Part shown: positions 19,022 through 25,927 of the stretch, in pieces
Position numbering within the stretch: position 1 is the stretch's first letter
Layout of the letters: each line of letters opens with the position of its first letter
Source: Kribbella turkmenica
GTDB taxonomy: Bacteria; Actinomycetota; Actinomycetes; Propionibacteriales; Kribbellaceae
Direction: 5' to 3'
NCBI RefSeq assembly: GCF_004348725.1
Contig: NZ_SMKR01000073.1
Span: 1-34,038, forward strand
DNA: 34,038 nt
Notes under the pieces: model-generated
What the model saw: the letters and a program-made list of their open reading frames with translations, nothing else
Told to the model about the DNA's origin: nothing
Databases searched by the model: none
Position numbers and translations under genes: made by a program

Positions 19022-19099
19022 TGCATCTCGTGAGTGCATCTCCAGGGAGCCGGCCGGCCGTCGAGATCCGGGGTCGTGCCGCGAGCGAGGAGTGGTGCG

Positions 19100-20362
19100 G
19101 TGAGCTTGTCTGAGCCGGTCGGGAGCCAGGCTCCCCATCTGGTGATTCGCAGCCAGCGGGTCGACAGCGTGTCGGCACAGCTGATGGACCACCTGCCCGC
19201 CGAAGGGGCCCTGGCCTGGGTACGGCGTGGCGACGGTCACGTCGGCTGGGGTGTCGCCGCCCGCCTCGACGTTGCCGGAAGCAACCGCTTCCAGGACGCG
19301 GTGGCGTGGTGGCAGGACCTGGTGGCGGCCGCGGTCGTTCGCGACGAGGTCGGCGTACCGGGGTCCGGGCTGGTCTGCTTCGGGTCGTTCGGGTTCACCG
19401 ACGACGACCCGGGGGAGCTGGTCGTGCCCGAGGTGATCGTCGGCCGCCGCGCCGGGACCACCTGGGTGACCACGGTCTCGCCCGCTTCCTCGCTGGCCGC
19501 GCCGCCGGACCTCGTCGTCCAGGAGCCGGCACCGGTGCACGACGTCGCGTTCGCCGACGGCGCGCGGTCCGGGACCGACTGGTCGAGCATCGTCGCGGAC
19601 GCGATCAAGCGGATCACCGCCGGCGAGCTCGACAAGGTGGTGCTCGCCCGCGACCTGATCGCGATCGCCGAGCAGCCGATCGACCTGCGCTGGCCGTTGC
19701 GCCGGCTCGTGTCGGCGTACCCGAACTGCTGGACGTTCGCCGTCGACGGGCTGATCGGGGCAACCCCCGAGCTGCTGGTCCGCCGGGAGAAGGGGCTGAT
19801 CACGTCCCGGGTGCTGGCCGGGACCATCCGCCGTACCGGGGACGACGCGCACGACCTCGCGCTGGCCGCGTCGCTGGCCCGGTCCAGCAAGGACCTGGAG
19901 GAGCACGAGTTCGCCGTCCGGTCGGTCGCCGACGCGCTCGAGCCGCACTGCACGTCGATGAACGTGCCGGAGACGCCGTTCGTGCTGCACCTGCCGAACG
20001 TGATGCACCTCGCCACCGACGTCGCCGGGGTGGCCGCCAACGGCGCCTCCGCGCTCGGCCTGGCCGCCGCGCTGCACCCGTCGGCAGCGGTCTGCGGTAC
20101 GCCGACCGACCTGGCGCGCGACCTGATCGGCGAGATCGAGGGGATGACCCGCGGCCGGTTCAGCGGACCGGTCGGCTGGATGGACGCGGCCGGGGACGGC
20201 GAGTGGTGCATCGCCCTGCGCTGCGGTCAGGCCGACCCGGCCGACCCGCGACGGATGCGGATCTTCGCCGGCGCGGGGATCGTGGCCGGCTCCGACCCGG
20301 CCGCCGAGCTGGCCGAGACGAACGCCAAGCTGGTTCCGATGAGAGACGCGTTGGGAGACTGA
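19100..20362 (+). CDS. menF: Isochorismate synthase
   Basis: This enzyme converts chorismate to isochorismate, the committed step into menaquinone (420 residues). Chorismate-binding enzyme motifs are visible in the C-terminal half: [11 protein letters not shown] with its catalytic lysine, [38 protein letters not shown], and the glutamate-rich ending [20 protein letters not shown]. The start is GTG 19100, with AGGAG seven bases upstream; an upstream frame from 19034 lacks a ribosome site. It is divergent from menG and two bases from an MBL-fold gene. A siderophore-type EntC role is possible in principle, but the surrounding men genes favour menaquinone. Confidence 0.92.
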   Translation: MSLSEPVGSQAPHLVIRSQRVDSVSAQLMDHLPAEGALAWVRRGDGHVGWGVAARLDVAGSNRFQDAVAWWQDLVAAAVVRDEVGVPGSGLVCFGSFGFTDDDPGELVVPEVIVGRRAGTTWVTTVSPASSLAAPPDLVVQEPAPVHDVAFADGARSGTDWSSIVADAIKRITAGELDKVVLARDLIAIAEQPIDLRWPLRRLVSAYPNCWTFAVDGLIGATPELLVRREKGLITSRVLAGTIRRTGDDAHDLALAASLARSSKDLEEHEFAVRSVADALEPHCTSMNVPETPFVLHLPNVMHLATDVAGVAANGASALGLAAALHPSAAVCGTPTDLARDLIGEIEGMTRGRFSGPVGWMDAAGDGEWCIALRCGQADPADPRRMRIFAGAGIVAGSDPAAELAETNAKLVPMRDALGD

Positions 20363-20364
20363 CT

Positions 20365-20982
20365 GTGAAGCTCACCAAGTTCGCGCACGCCTGTGTCCGG
20401 CTGGAGAAGGACGGCAAGGTCCTGCTCGTCGACCCGGGAACGTTCAGCGAGGACGCCGCGTTCGAGCGCGCGGACGCGGTGCTGGTCACGCACGAGCACC
20501 CGGACCACCTGGACGTCGAACGGCTCTCCGCGCTCGAGGTGCCGGTCTACACGAACGCCGGGGTCGCCGCGCAGCTCGGTGATCTCGGCGACCGGGTCAG
20601 CGTGGTCGCGGACGGGCAGTCCTTCGAGGCGGCCGGGTTCGCAGTACGTGCCTATGGCAAGGACCACGCGATCATCCTGCCGGAGCTGGGTGTTCCGTGC
20701 GAGAACGTCGGCTACCTGATCGAGGACGCCGTCTACCACCCCGGCGACTCCTTCACCCCGCCCGACCGCCAGGTCCACACCAACCTCGTGCCGATCGCCG
20801 GCCCGTGGTTCTCCCTCCCGCCGGCCATCGAGTACGCCCGTACCGTCGAGTCCCAGCAGACCGTCGGCATCCACGACGCCCTCCTCAGCCCCGTCGGCCT
20901 CGGCATGCTGAAGCGCTGGCTCAGCGAACAAGGCGGCCGCCCGTACCTTCCCCTCACCCCCGGCGAATCCACCGACATCTGA
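20365..20982 (+). CDS. MBL-fold metal-dependent hydrolase (UlaG-like)
   Basis: This is a 205-residue metallo-beta-lactamase-fold protein. The metal-binding motif THEHPDHLD is at residues 42-50 (H43, H45, D47, H48), followed by YGKDHAI, YHPGDSF and a histidine in [10 protein letters not shown], the usual order of ligands. The small size and N-terminus resemble the UlaG-like subgroup. It starts at GTG 20365, two bases after the menF stop, with GGGAG about nine bases upstream, so it is co-transcribed with menF. The substrate is unknown, and no link to menaquinone can be shown from sequence. Confidence 0.85.
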   Translation: MKLTKFAHACVRLEKDGKVLLVDPGTFSEDAAFERADAVLVTHEHPDHLDVERLSALEVPVYTNAGVAAQLGDLGDRVSVVADGQSFEAAGFAVRAYGKDHAIILPELGVPCENVGYLIEDAVYHPGDSFTPPDRQVHTNLVPIAGPWFSLPPAIEYARTVESQQTVGIHDALLSPVGLGMLKRWLSEQGGRPYLPLTPGESTDI

Positions 20983-21030
20983 CTCCCCGCGGAACCGGTC
21001 GGGCGATCTGCACGGCCGACGCCCGTACGT

Positions 21031-21062
21031 CGCTGTCTGGTGGGTCGACCCACCAGACAGCG
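21031..21062. terminator. Perfect 32-bp palindrome, possible bidirectional terminator or repeat
   Basis: This is a perfect palindrome centred on GTCGAC (21044-21049), lying 48 bases after the MBL gene and 65 bases before the end of the convergent acetyltransferase. As RNA it would form a stem of about 14 pairs with a minimal loop in either direction. There is no T-tract, so termination would be of the hairpin-only kind proposed for actinobacteria. Its 22-base core recurs at 21099-21120. Confidence 0.65.
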
Positions 21063-21098
21063 GGTTGGCCAACGCGACTCCGGGTGGTGAACCCACAG

Positions 21099-21120
21099 TC
21101 TGGTGGGTCAACCCACCAGA
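21099..21120. repeat. Second copy of the palindrome core
   Basis: The arms TCTGGTGGGT and ACCCACCAGA are separated by two bases. This is the core of the 21031-21062 palindrome repeated 63 bases downstream, differing only in the centre (CA instead of CG). It ends seven bases from the stop of the acetyltransferase. Between the two copies is another small palindrome, GTTGGCCAAC (21064-21073). Confidence 0.7.
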
Positions 21121-21127
21121 GGGTCGT

Positions 21128-21949
21128 TCATCGTGGGGTGAACTCGATGTCGATGAAGTCGGCGAGCGGGCGGTAGCCGGCGTCGAAGTAGATCTTGTTC
21201 GACGTGGGGTTGGCGAGGTCGGTGTAGAGGCACGCCTGGTTGCCTGCGGCAAGGATCGTGGCGGTCACGTGGCTGGTGAGGGCGCCGGCGTAACCGTGGC
21301 GGCGGTGTTCGGGTGGGGTGTAGACCGGGCCGACGCGGCAGGCGCCGAAGACGGGCGGGTGGTGCCCGGCCATGCTGACGGGCTCGGAGTCGATCTCCCA
21401 GATCCACAGGCTTTCGCCGGCCAGCTGCTGCCCGGCCCAGTCGGGGTCGCCGAGCTCCTCCGGGAAGCCGTCCCTCGCCCAGCGTGCGACCAGTTCGACC
21501 TCGCCGTCCTTCATCAGCCGGGCCGACCCGGGCGCGGACAGCGGAGTCAGCGTGCTGAGCTTGTGCAACCGCGTCGCCCTGGTCTCGGTCCCGGTGACGC
21601 CGCGTCGTGCGGACCACCGCGCGGCGAAACTCTCGACCGCCGGCCGGTCCCCCGCCACGCCGCCGAGCTCAGGCAGTACGTCGAGGTACGCATCGGCCAC
21701 GGCTTCGGCGTACTCGGGTCGTAGCGCTCCCAGGTACACACCACGGCCCGGGGTGCGCATCGCCGCCCCGACCACATCGCCATCGCCCTCGCGCACCGAG
21801 ACGTAGTACCCGGGCTGCTGCTCAGCGGGAGCGGTGGCGCGCCGGTGGACGTTGGTCATGATGATGGTGTGCAGCACCGGATCCCGTTGCAGGAAGGGGA
21901 AGACCGTCCGCCGGAAGGCGGCCGGGTCGCTCGTCACGCGCACGTCCAT
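21128..21949 (-). CDS. GNAT-family N-acetyltransferase
   Basis: This 273-residue protein has a C-terminal acetyl-CoA-binding GNAT domain: VGPVYTPPEHRRHGYAGAL (motif A, with the pyrophosphate-binding RRHGYA) and LYTDLANPTSNKIYFDAGYR near the C-terminus. The N-terminal ~140 residues are divergent and may be a degenerate second GNAT half. ATG 21949 starts MDVRVTSDPAAFRRTV. TAGTCT ends eight bases before it, suggesting a nearly leaderless transcript. It is divergent from the PadR gene and convergent with the MBL gene. The substrate is unknown. Confidence 0.85.
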   Translation of the reverse strand: MDVRVTSDPAAFRRTVFPFLQRDPVLHTIIMTNVHRRATAPAEQQPGYYVSVREGDGDVVGAAMRTPGRGVYLGALRPEYAEAVADAYLDVLPELGGVAGDRPAVESFAARWSARRGVTGTETRATRLHKLSTLTPLSAPGSARLMKDGEVELVARWARDGFPEELGDPDWAGQQLAGESLWIWEIDSEPVSMAGHHPPVFGACRVGPVYTPPEHRRHGYAGALTSHVTATILAAGNQACLYTDLANPTSNKIYFDAGYRPLADFIDIEFTPR

Positions 21950-21957
21950 GCGTCCGC

Positions 21958-21963
21958 AGACTA
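21958..21963 (-). promoter_or_regulatory. Candidate -10 (TAGTCT) of the acetyltransferase gene
   Basis: On the minus strand, TAGTCT matches TANNNT and ends eight bases before the ATG at 21949, so the mRNA would begin at or next to the start codon. No upstream ribosome site is present. No clear -35 is seen. Confidence 0.4.
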
Positions 21964-21994
21964 CGCCCGCCCTCCGGTCACGGTCGCCCGGAAT

Positions 21995-22000
21995 TACACT
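21995..22000 (+). promoter_or_regulatory. -10 (TACACT) of padR, leaderless start
   Basis: TACACT fits the actinobacterial -10 consensus and is followed by exactly six bases and then the ATG at 22007. This geometry predicts transcription starting at the A of the start codon. There is no ribosome site upstream. The -35 region is not recognisable. Confidence 0.55.
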
Positions 22001-22006
22001 GCGGCT

Positions 22007-22630
22007 ATGTCCACCACGCGGTTGCTGCTGCTCGGGGTCGTGCGGATCTTCCAGCCGGCCTACGGGTACCAGCTGCGCCGCGAGCTGCTCACCTGGAACG
22101 TCCAGGACTGGGCGAACATCAACCCGGGCTCGATCTACACCGGCCTGCGGACATTGGCCAAGCACGGCTACCTGCAGGAGCTCGACGAAGGCGACCGGCC
22201 CGGGCGTACGTCGTACAAGCTGACGACCGACGGCGAGACGGAGTACTTCTCCCTGCTGCGGCAGATGCTGTGGAACGTGGACGGCTTCCGCCCCGACCGG
22301 ATGATGGTGACCCTGAGCTTCCTCTGGTCGCTGCAGCGGGACGAGGTGCTGGCCGCCCTGGAGGCGCGGATCGCCCAGCTGGAACAGCGACAGAAGGCCG
22401 AGCCGTTCGCGGAGCGGCAGGTTCTCGAGGATCCCGGTACGCCGAACCACATCATCGAGATGTTCCGGATCACCGCCGCCCGCGACCGTGGCGAACTGGA
22501 GTGGACCCGGTCGTTCCGGGAGCGGGTCCAGGCCGGCGACTACTCGTTCGGCGGCGAACCGCCCGACTGGGCCCCCTACCCGGGCATGATCACCCACTGG
22601 GGCGAGATCCCCACCCCGCCGGCCGACTGA
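22007..22630 (+). CDS. PadR-family transcriptional regulator
   Basis: This is a 207-residue regulator with an N-terminal winged helix: MSTTRLLLLGVVRIFQPAYG, then YQLRRELL, NPGSIYTGLRTLAKHGYL (recognition helix region) and DRPGRTSYKLTTDGETEYF (wing). The C-terminal half has a coiled-coil-prone stretch (ALEARIAQLEQRQK) typical of PadR dimerisation. It lies 81 bases upstream of a two-gene ABC exporter in the same direction, the usual arrangement for a PadR repressor of a drug-efflux operon. The tandem dyads before the exporter are its likely target. The ligand is unknown. Confidence 0.9.
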   Translation: MSTTRLLLLGVVRIFQPAYGYQLRRELLTWNVQDWANINPGSIYTGLRTLAKHGYLQELDEGDRPGRTSYKLTTDGETEYFSLLRQMLWNVDGFRPDRMMVTLSFLWSLQRDEVLAALEARIAQLEQRQKAEPFAERQVLEDPGTPNHIIEMFRITAARDRGELEWTRSFRERVQAGDYSFGGEPPDWAPYPGMITHWGEIPTPPAD

Positions 22631-22670
22631 CCGGCCCCGCTCCTGACTGCTGCGCGTGCCGGTCGAATAA

Positions 22671-22694
22671 TCAACATTGACTATTCAACATTGA
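22671..22694. promoter_or_regulatory. Two tandem dyads, probable PadR operator
   Basis: TCAACATTGA occurs at 22671-22680 and again at 22685-22694, 14 bases apart. Each is a TCAA-CA-TTGA dyad. The first is extended by AATA and TATT on either side, each one base away from its half-site. Together they cover the -35 hexamer and most of the spacer of the ABC promoter, so a bound protein would block RNA polymerase. The AT-rich patch stands out from the surrounding GC-rich DNA. Assignment to the adjacent PadR is inference. Confidence 0.6.
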
Positions 22695-22705
22695 TCACCG
22701 ACACT
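22677..22705 (+). promoter_or_regulatory. Promoter of the ABC exporter operon (TTGACT-N17-GACACT)
   Basis: The -35 TTGACT (22677-22682) and the -10 GACACT (22700-22705) are separated by 17 bases, the optimal spacing. Six bases separate the -10 from the ATG at 22712, the same geometry as at padR, so the message is probably leaderless. This is the best two-part promoter in the window. Confidence 0.6.
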
Positions 22706-22711
22706 GGCCGG

Positions 22712-23695
22712 ATGATGATCGAAGCGCGCGGACTGGTGCGTACCTTCAAGACCAAACGCGGCCCGGTGCAGGCCGTGCAAGGGGTGGATCTGGACGTCGC
22801 CGACGGGGAGATCGTCGGCTTTCTCGGCCCGAACGGCGCCGGAAAGACCACCACGATGCGGATGCTCGCGACCCTGATCACGCCGACCGCGGGCAGCGCG
22901 ACCGTGGCCGGCTGCGACCTGGCCAAGGACCCGGTCGGCGTCCGCCGCCGGATCGGCTACGTGCCGCAGAGCGGCTCGACCCTACCGGAGGCGATCGCCG
23001 GCGACGAGGTCGTCGACCACGCCCGGCTGTACGGCGTACCGAAGGCGAAGGCGGCCGCGGACGGGCAGCGGCTGCTCGACGAGCTCGACCTGACCGGCCT
23101 GTGGCGGCGGCAGTGCAAGACCCTGTCCGGCGGCCAGCGGCGGCGGCTGGACATCGTGATGGGCCTGATCCACGACCCGCGGCTGATCTTCCTGGACGAG
23201 CCGACCACCGGCCTCGACCCGCAGGCCCGGGCAAACCTGTGGCAGCACATCCGCGGCCTGCGGGACCGCGGTGCGACGATCTTCCTCACCACCCACTACC
23301 TGGACGAGGCGGACGCGCTCTGCGACCGGATCCTGGTCATCGACCACGGCAAGATCGTTGCCTCCGGCACGCCGGACGCGCTGAAGCAGCAGGTCTCCGG
23401 CGACGCGGTCCGGCTCAGCCTCGCCGACGCGGCGCACGCGCCCGCGGTCAGCAAGATCGTGCAGGAGCTGGACGGCGCGGTCGAGGTCGAGTCCGACGGC
23501 GACGTGGTCGGCTTCCGGATCCCCCGCGGCGGCTCGGTGCTGCCCGGCCTGCTTCGCCAGATCGATGCCCAGGGCATCGAGCTGAACGGGGTCGAGGTGC
23601 ACCGCCCGACGCTGGACGACGTGTTCCTGACGATGACCGGCCGCTCGCTCCGCGACGAGGACACCCCGGTGGAGACCGAGGAGGCGGTCGCGTGA
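22712..23695 (+). CDS. ABC transporter ATP-binding protein (DrrA-like exporter)
   Basis: This is the ATPase subunit of a two-component ABC-2 exporter (327 residues). It has Walker A GPNGAGKT at residues 39-46, signature LSGGQRRRLD, Walker B LIFLDEPTTGLDP, and the H-loop histidine in TTHYLDEAD. The C-terminal ~90 residues form the accessory domain common in the daunorubicin-resistance DrrA group. I start it at ATG 22712, directly after the predicted promoter; TTG 22691 falls inside the operator. It overlaps the permease gene (GTGA). Probable role: drug or lipid export under PadR control; substrate unknown. Confidence 0.92.
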   Translation: MMIEARGLVRTFKTKRGPVQAVQGVDLDVADGEIVGFLGPNGAGKTTTMRMLATLITPTAGSATVAGCDLAKDPVGVRRRIGYVPQSGSTLPEAIAGDEVVDHARLYGVPKAKAAADGQRLLDELDLTGLWRRQCKTLSGGQRRRLDIVMGLIHDPRLIFLDEPTTGLDPQARANLWQHIRGLRDRGATIFLTTHYLDEADALCDRILVIDHGKIVASGTPDALKQQVSGDAVRLSLADAAHAPAVSKIVQELDGAVEVESDGDVVGFRIPRGGSVLPGLLRQIDAQGIELNGVEVHRPTLDDVFLTMTGRSLRDEDTPVETEEAVA

Positions 23696-24456
23696 ACACC
23701 CTTCGTGAGACCTGGATCGTCTTTCACCGCGCGATGCGGCTGACGCTGCGCAATCCGATGTGGGCGTTCCTGATGCTCAGCCAGCCGCTGTTGTACCTGT
23801 TCCTGTTCGGCCCACTGCTGAAGCCGATCACCGCGCAGATCAGCCAGGGGGCGACCACGAACGCCTACCAGGTGTTCATTCCCGGCCTGATCGTCCAGCT
23901 CGGCATGTTCGGCGCGATGTTCGTGGGCTTCGGCCTGATCGCGGAGTACCGGGCGGGTGTGATCGAGGCCGACCGGGTCACGCCGGCGTCCCGGATGGCC
24001 CTGATGGCGGGTCGCGTACTGCGCGACGTCGTCGTCCTGGTCGTGCAGACGCTGGTGCTGCTGATCGCCGCGATCCCGCTCGGCCTGCGGGCACCGTGGG
24101 GCGGCGTACTGCTGTCGCTGGTGATCGTGGCCCTGCTCGGCGCGACGTTCGCGTCGCTGTCGTACTCGGTCGCGCTGATCACCAAGAGCGAGGACGCGCT
24201 GGCGCCGTTGCTGAACGGCATCGCCATGCCGCTCCTGCTGCTGTCCGGGATCCTGCTGCCGATGCAGATCGGCCCGACCTGGCTGCAGCGGCTGTCCGAC
24301 ATCAGTCCGCTCAAGCACGTGGTGAACGGCGTCCGCGCACTGTTCCGCGGCGACATCGACAACAGTTCGTCGCTCTGGGGCCTGTTCTGGGTCGTCCTGC
24401 TGACGGTCGTCGGCCTCGCGGTCGGTGCCCGCACCTTCCGCAAGGAATCCGCGTAG
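23692..24456 (+). CDS. ABC-2 type transporter permease (DrrB-like)
   Basis: This is the membrane partner of the preceding ATPase (254 residues, about six transmembrane segments). It has the ABC-2 layout: an N-terminal cytoplasmic stretch, helix 1 (MWAFLMLSQPLLYLFLFGPL), helices near residues 60-80, 105-130 and 140-160, then PLLLLSGILLPMQIGPTWLQ and a last helix before the basic C-terminus. The family signature region SDISPLKHVVNGVRALF is present. GTG 23692 overlaps the ATPase stop (GTGA), indicating coupled translation. Confidence 0.9.
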   Translation: MNTLRETWIVFHRAMRLTLRNPMWAFLMLSQPLLYLFLFGPLLKPITAQISQGATTNAYQVFIPGLIVQLGMFGAMFVGFGLIAEYRAGVIEADRVTPASRMALMAGRVLRDVVVLVVQTLVLLIAAIPLGLRAPWGGVLLSLVIVALLGATFASLSYSVALITKSEDALAPLLNGIAMPLLLLSGILLPMQIGPTWLQRLSDISPLKHVVNGVRALFRGDIDNSSSLWGLFWVVLLTVVGLAVGARTFRKESA

Positions 24457-24493
24457 GTAAGCCGCTGTTCATCGGTGCGTCGCCCGGTGGGGT

Positions 24494-24499
24494 TAGCGT
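24494..24499 (+). promoter_or_regulatory. Candidate -10 (TAGCGT) of mptB, leaderless start
   Basis: TAGCGT matches TANNNT and is followed by exactly six bases and the ATG at 24506, repeating the geometry at padR and the ABC genes. This gives mptB its own start site, separate from the ABC operon 49 bases upstream. No clear -35 is seen. Confidence 0.45.
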
Positions 24500-24505
24500 C
24501 CGGGC

Positions 24506-25927
24506 ATGCGGTCACCGATGGTCCGAGGGGTGGTCGGCTCCGTCGTGGTCGGCGCGGCGAGTCTGGTGACGTCGGTGGTGCCGCCCTCCTCGTGGGTGGC
24601 GTCGTTCCCCGTCACCGGTGACCTGCGGGCCAGTCTGCCCGGCCGGATGGTCGGGTTGTCGTTCATGGTGGCCGGGCTCGGGCTGATGGCCTGGGCCTGG
24701 CTGTCCGTGGGCCGGCAGGTGATGGGCGGCCAGAAGCCGCCGTTGGTGCGGATGATGGCGTACTGGAGTGCGCCACTGCTCCTGATCCCGCCGCTGTTCA
24801 GCCGGGACGCGTGGAGCTACGCCGCGCAAGGCGCTCTGGTCGCGGAGGGCTTCAACCCGTACGACGTGGGCCCCGGCGTGCTGTCCGGCCACATCGTCGA
24901 GGCGGTCGACCCGATGTGGAGGCAGACCCCGGCGCCGTACGGGCCGCTGCCCCTCGCGTACGGCGGTCTGCTCGCACGACTCACGATGGACCCGTACGTG
25001 CTGATGCTGGCCCACCGCCTGCTCGCAGTCGCGGGCATCGTGCTGATCGCCTGGGCTGTGCCACGGCTGGCAGCCGCCTGCCGGGTCGACCCGGTGTTCG
25101 CGACCTGGCTGGTGGTCGCCAACCCGATGCTGATCACCCACGGCATCGGTGCCGCGCACAACGACGTACTGATGCTCGGGCTGGCCTGCAGTGCCTTCGC
25201 TCTGGCCCTGACCGGCCGGTGGGGTACGGCGGCAGTCGTGGCCGGCGCCGCGGCGGCGGTGAAGTTGCCGGGCGGGCTGGTGGTGATCGCGATCGCGGCC
25301 GTGATGAGTCCGCTGGCCGGACGGGCGCTTCGCTTCGCCAGCCTGGCGATCGCGGGGGCGGTGTCGGTGCTGACGCTCGTGACGGTCGGCGAGCTGACCG
25401 GCGTCGGGTCGGGCTGGCTGAGTGCACTCGACGTCCCCGGGCTGGTTCGTTCGCCGTTCTCGATCGCGAATCTGATCGGGATGGCGGCGTCCGGCGTACT
25501 CGGCTGGCTCGGCGAGGACACCGCGGCCGAACAGGCGCTGCAGATCGTCCGGCTGGTCGGGATGGTCACGGCCGTCACGCTGATCGCCGTACTGAGTCTG
25601 CGGTCGTCGATCCATCACGCGGCGCGGGCTGTGGGCATCGCGCTGCTGGCCGTGGTGCTGCTGGGGCCGAGCGCGCACGACTGGTACTTCCTGTGGTGCC
25701 TGCCGTTCCTGGCGGTCGCCCGGCCGGGTCACCGGCTGGTCACCACGATCACAGCGGTGAGCCTGATCTTCACGATCGCCGCACCGCTCAACTCGTCACT
25801 GCGCGGCGCGACCATCCCGATCCTGACCACGACCGCACTGGCGATCGCCACGATCGCGCCGCTGCTCAACCACCTCCGCACACTTCACCCGATGCGGAAA
25901 CTGCCGGTGCGGGCTACTGCTGCTTGA
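24506..25927 (+). CDS. mptB: Polyprenol-phosphate-mannose-dependent alpha-1,6-mannosyltransferase (MptB family)
   Basis: This is a GT-C-fold integral membrane glycosyltransferase (473 residues, about 12 hydrophobic segments) related to mycobacterial MptB, which starts the mannan backbone of lipomannan. The family-type loop with catalytic acidic residues is RDAWSYAAQGALVAEGFNPY after helix 3. Others are TPAPYGPLPLAYGG, then HNDVLMLGLAC and a late AHDWYFLWCLPF. It suggests the organism makes lipomannan-like cell-envelope glycolipids. The 3' end overlaps menD, convergently transcribed, by 14 bases. MptA is a close paralogue, so the exact family member is less certain than the family. Confidence 0.82.
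   Translation: MRSPMVRGVVGSVVVGAASLVTSVVPPSSWVASFPVTGDLRASLPGRMVGLSFMVAGLGLMAWAWLSVGRQVMGGQKPPLVRMMAYWSAPLLLIPPLFSRDAWSYAAQGALVAEGFNPYDVGPGVLSGHIVEAVDPMWRQTPAPYGPLPLAYGGLLARLTMDPYVLMLAHRLLAVAGIVLIAWAVPRLAAACRVDPVFATWLVVANPMLITHGIGAAHNDVLMLGLACSAFALALTGRWGTAAVVAGAAAAVKLPGGLVVIAIAAVMSPLAGRALRFASLAIAGAVSVLTLVTVGELTGVGSGWLSALDVPGLVRSPFSIANLIGMAASGVLGWLGEDTAAEQALQIVRLVGMVTAVTLIAVLSLRSSIHHAARAVGIALLAVVLLGPSAHDWYFLWCLPFLAVARPGHRLVTTITAVSLIFTIAAPLNSSLRGATIPILTTTALAIATIAPLLNHLRTLHPMRKLPVRATAA

Noticed and set aside
20983..21127. CRISPR-like array from the repeated palindromes
   Set aside because: Only two copies, palindromic throughout, with no further spacers and no cas genes nearby.
20697..21176. 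Plus-strand frame across the palindromes encoding repeated SGGSTHQ
   Set aside because: It begins inside the MBL gene in another frame and is basic and low-complexity; the repeated peptide follows from the palindrome DNA.
22691..22711. TTG 22691 as start of the ABC ATPase
   Set aside because: It lies inside the operator and upstream of the predicted -10; ATG 22712 fits the family N-terminus.
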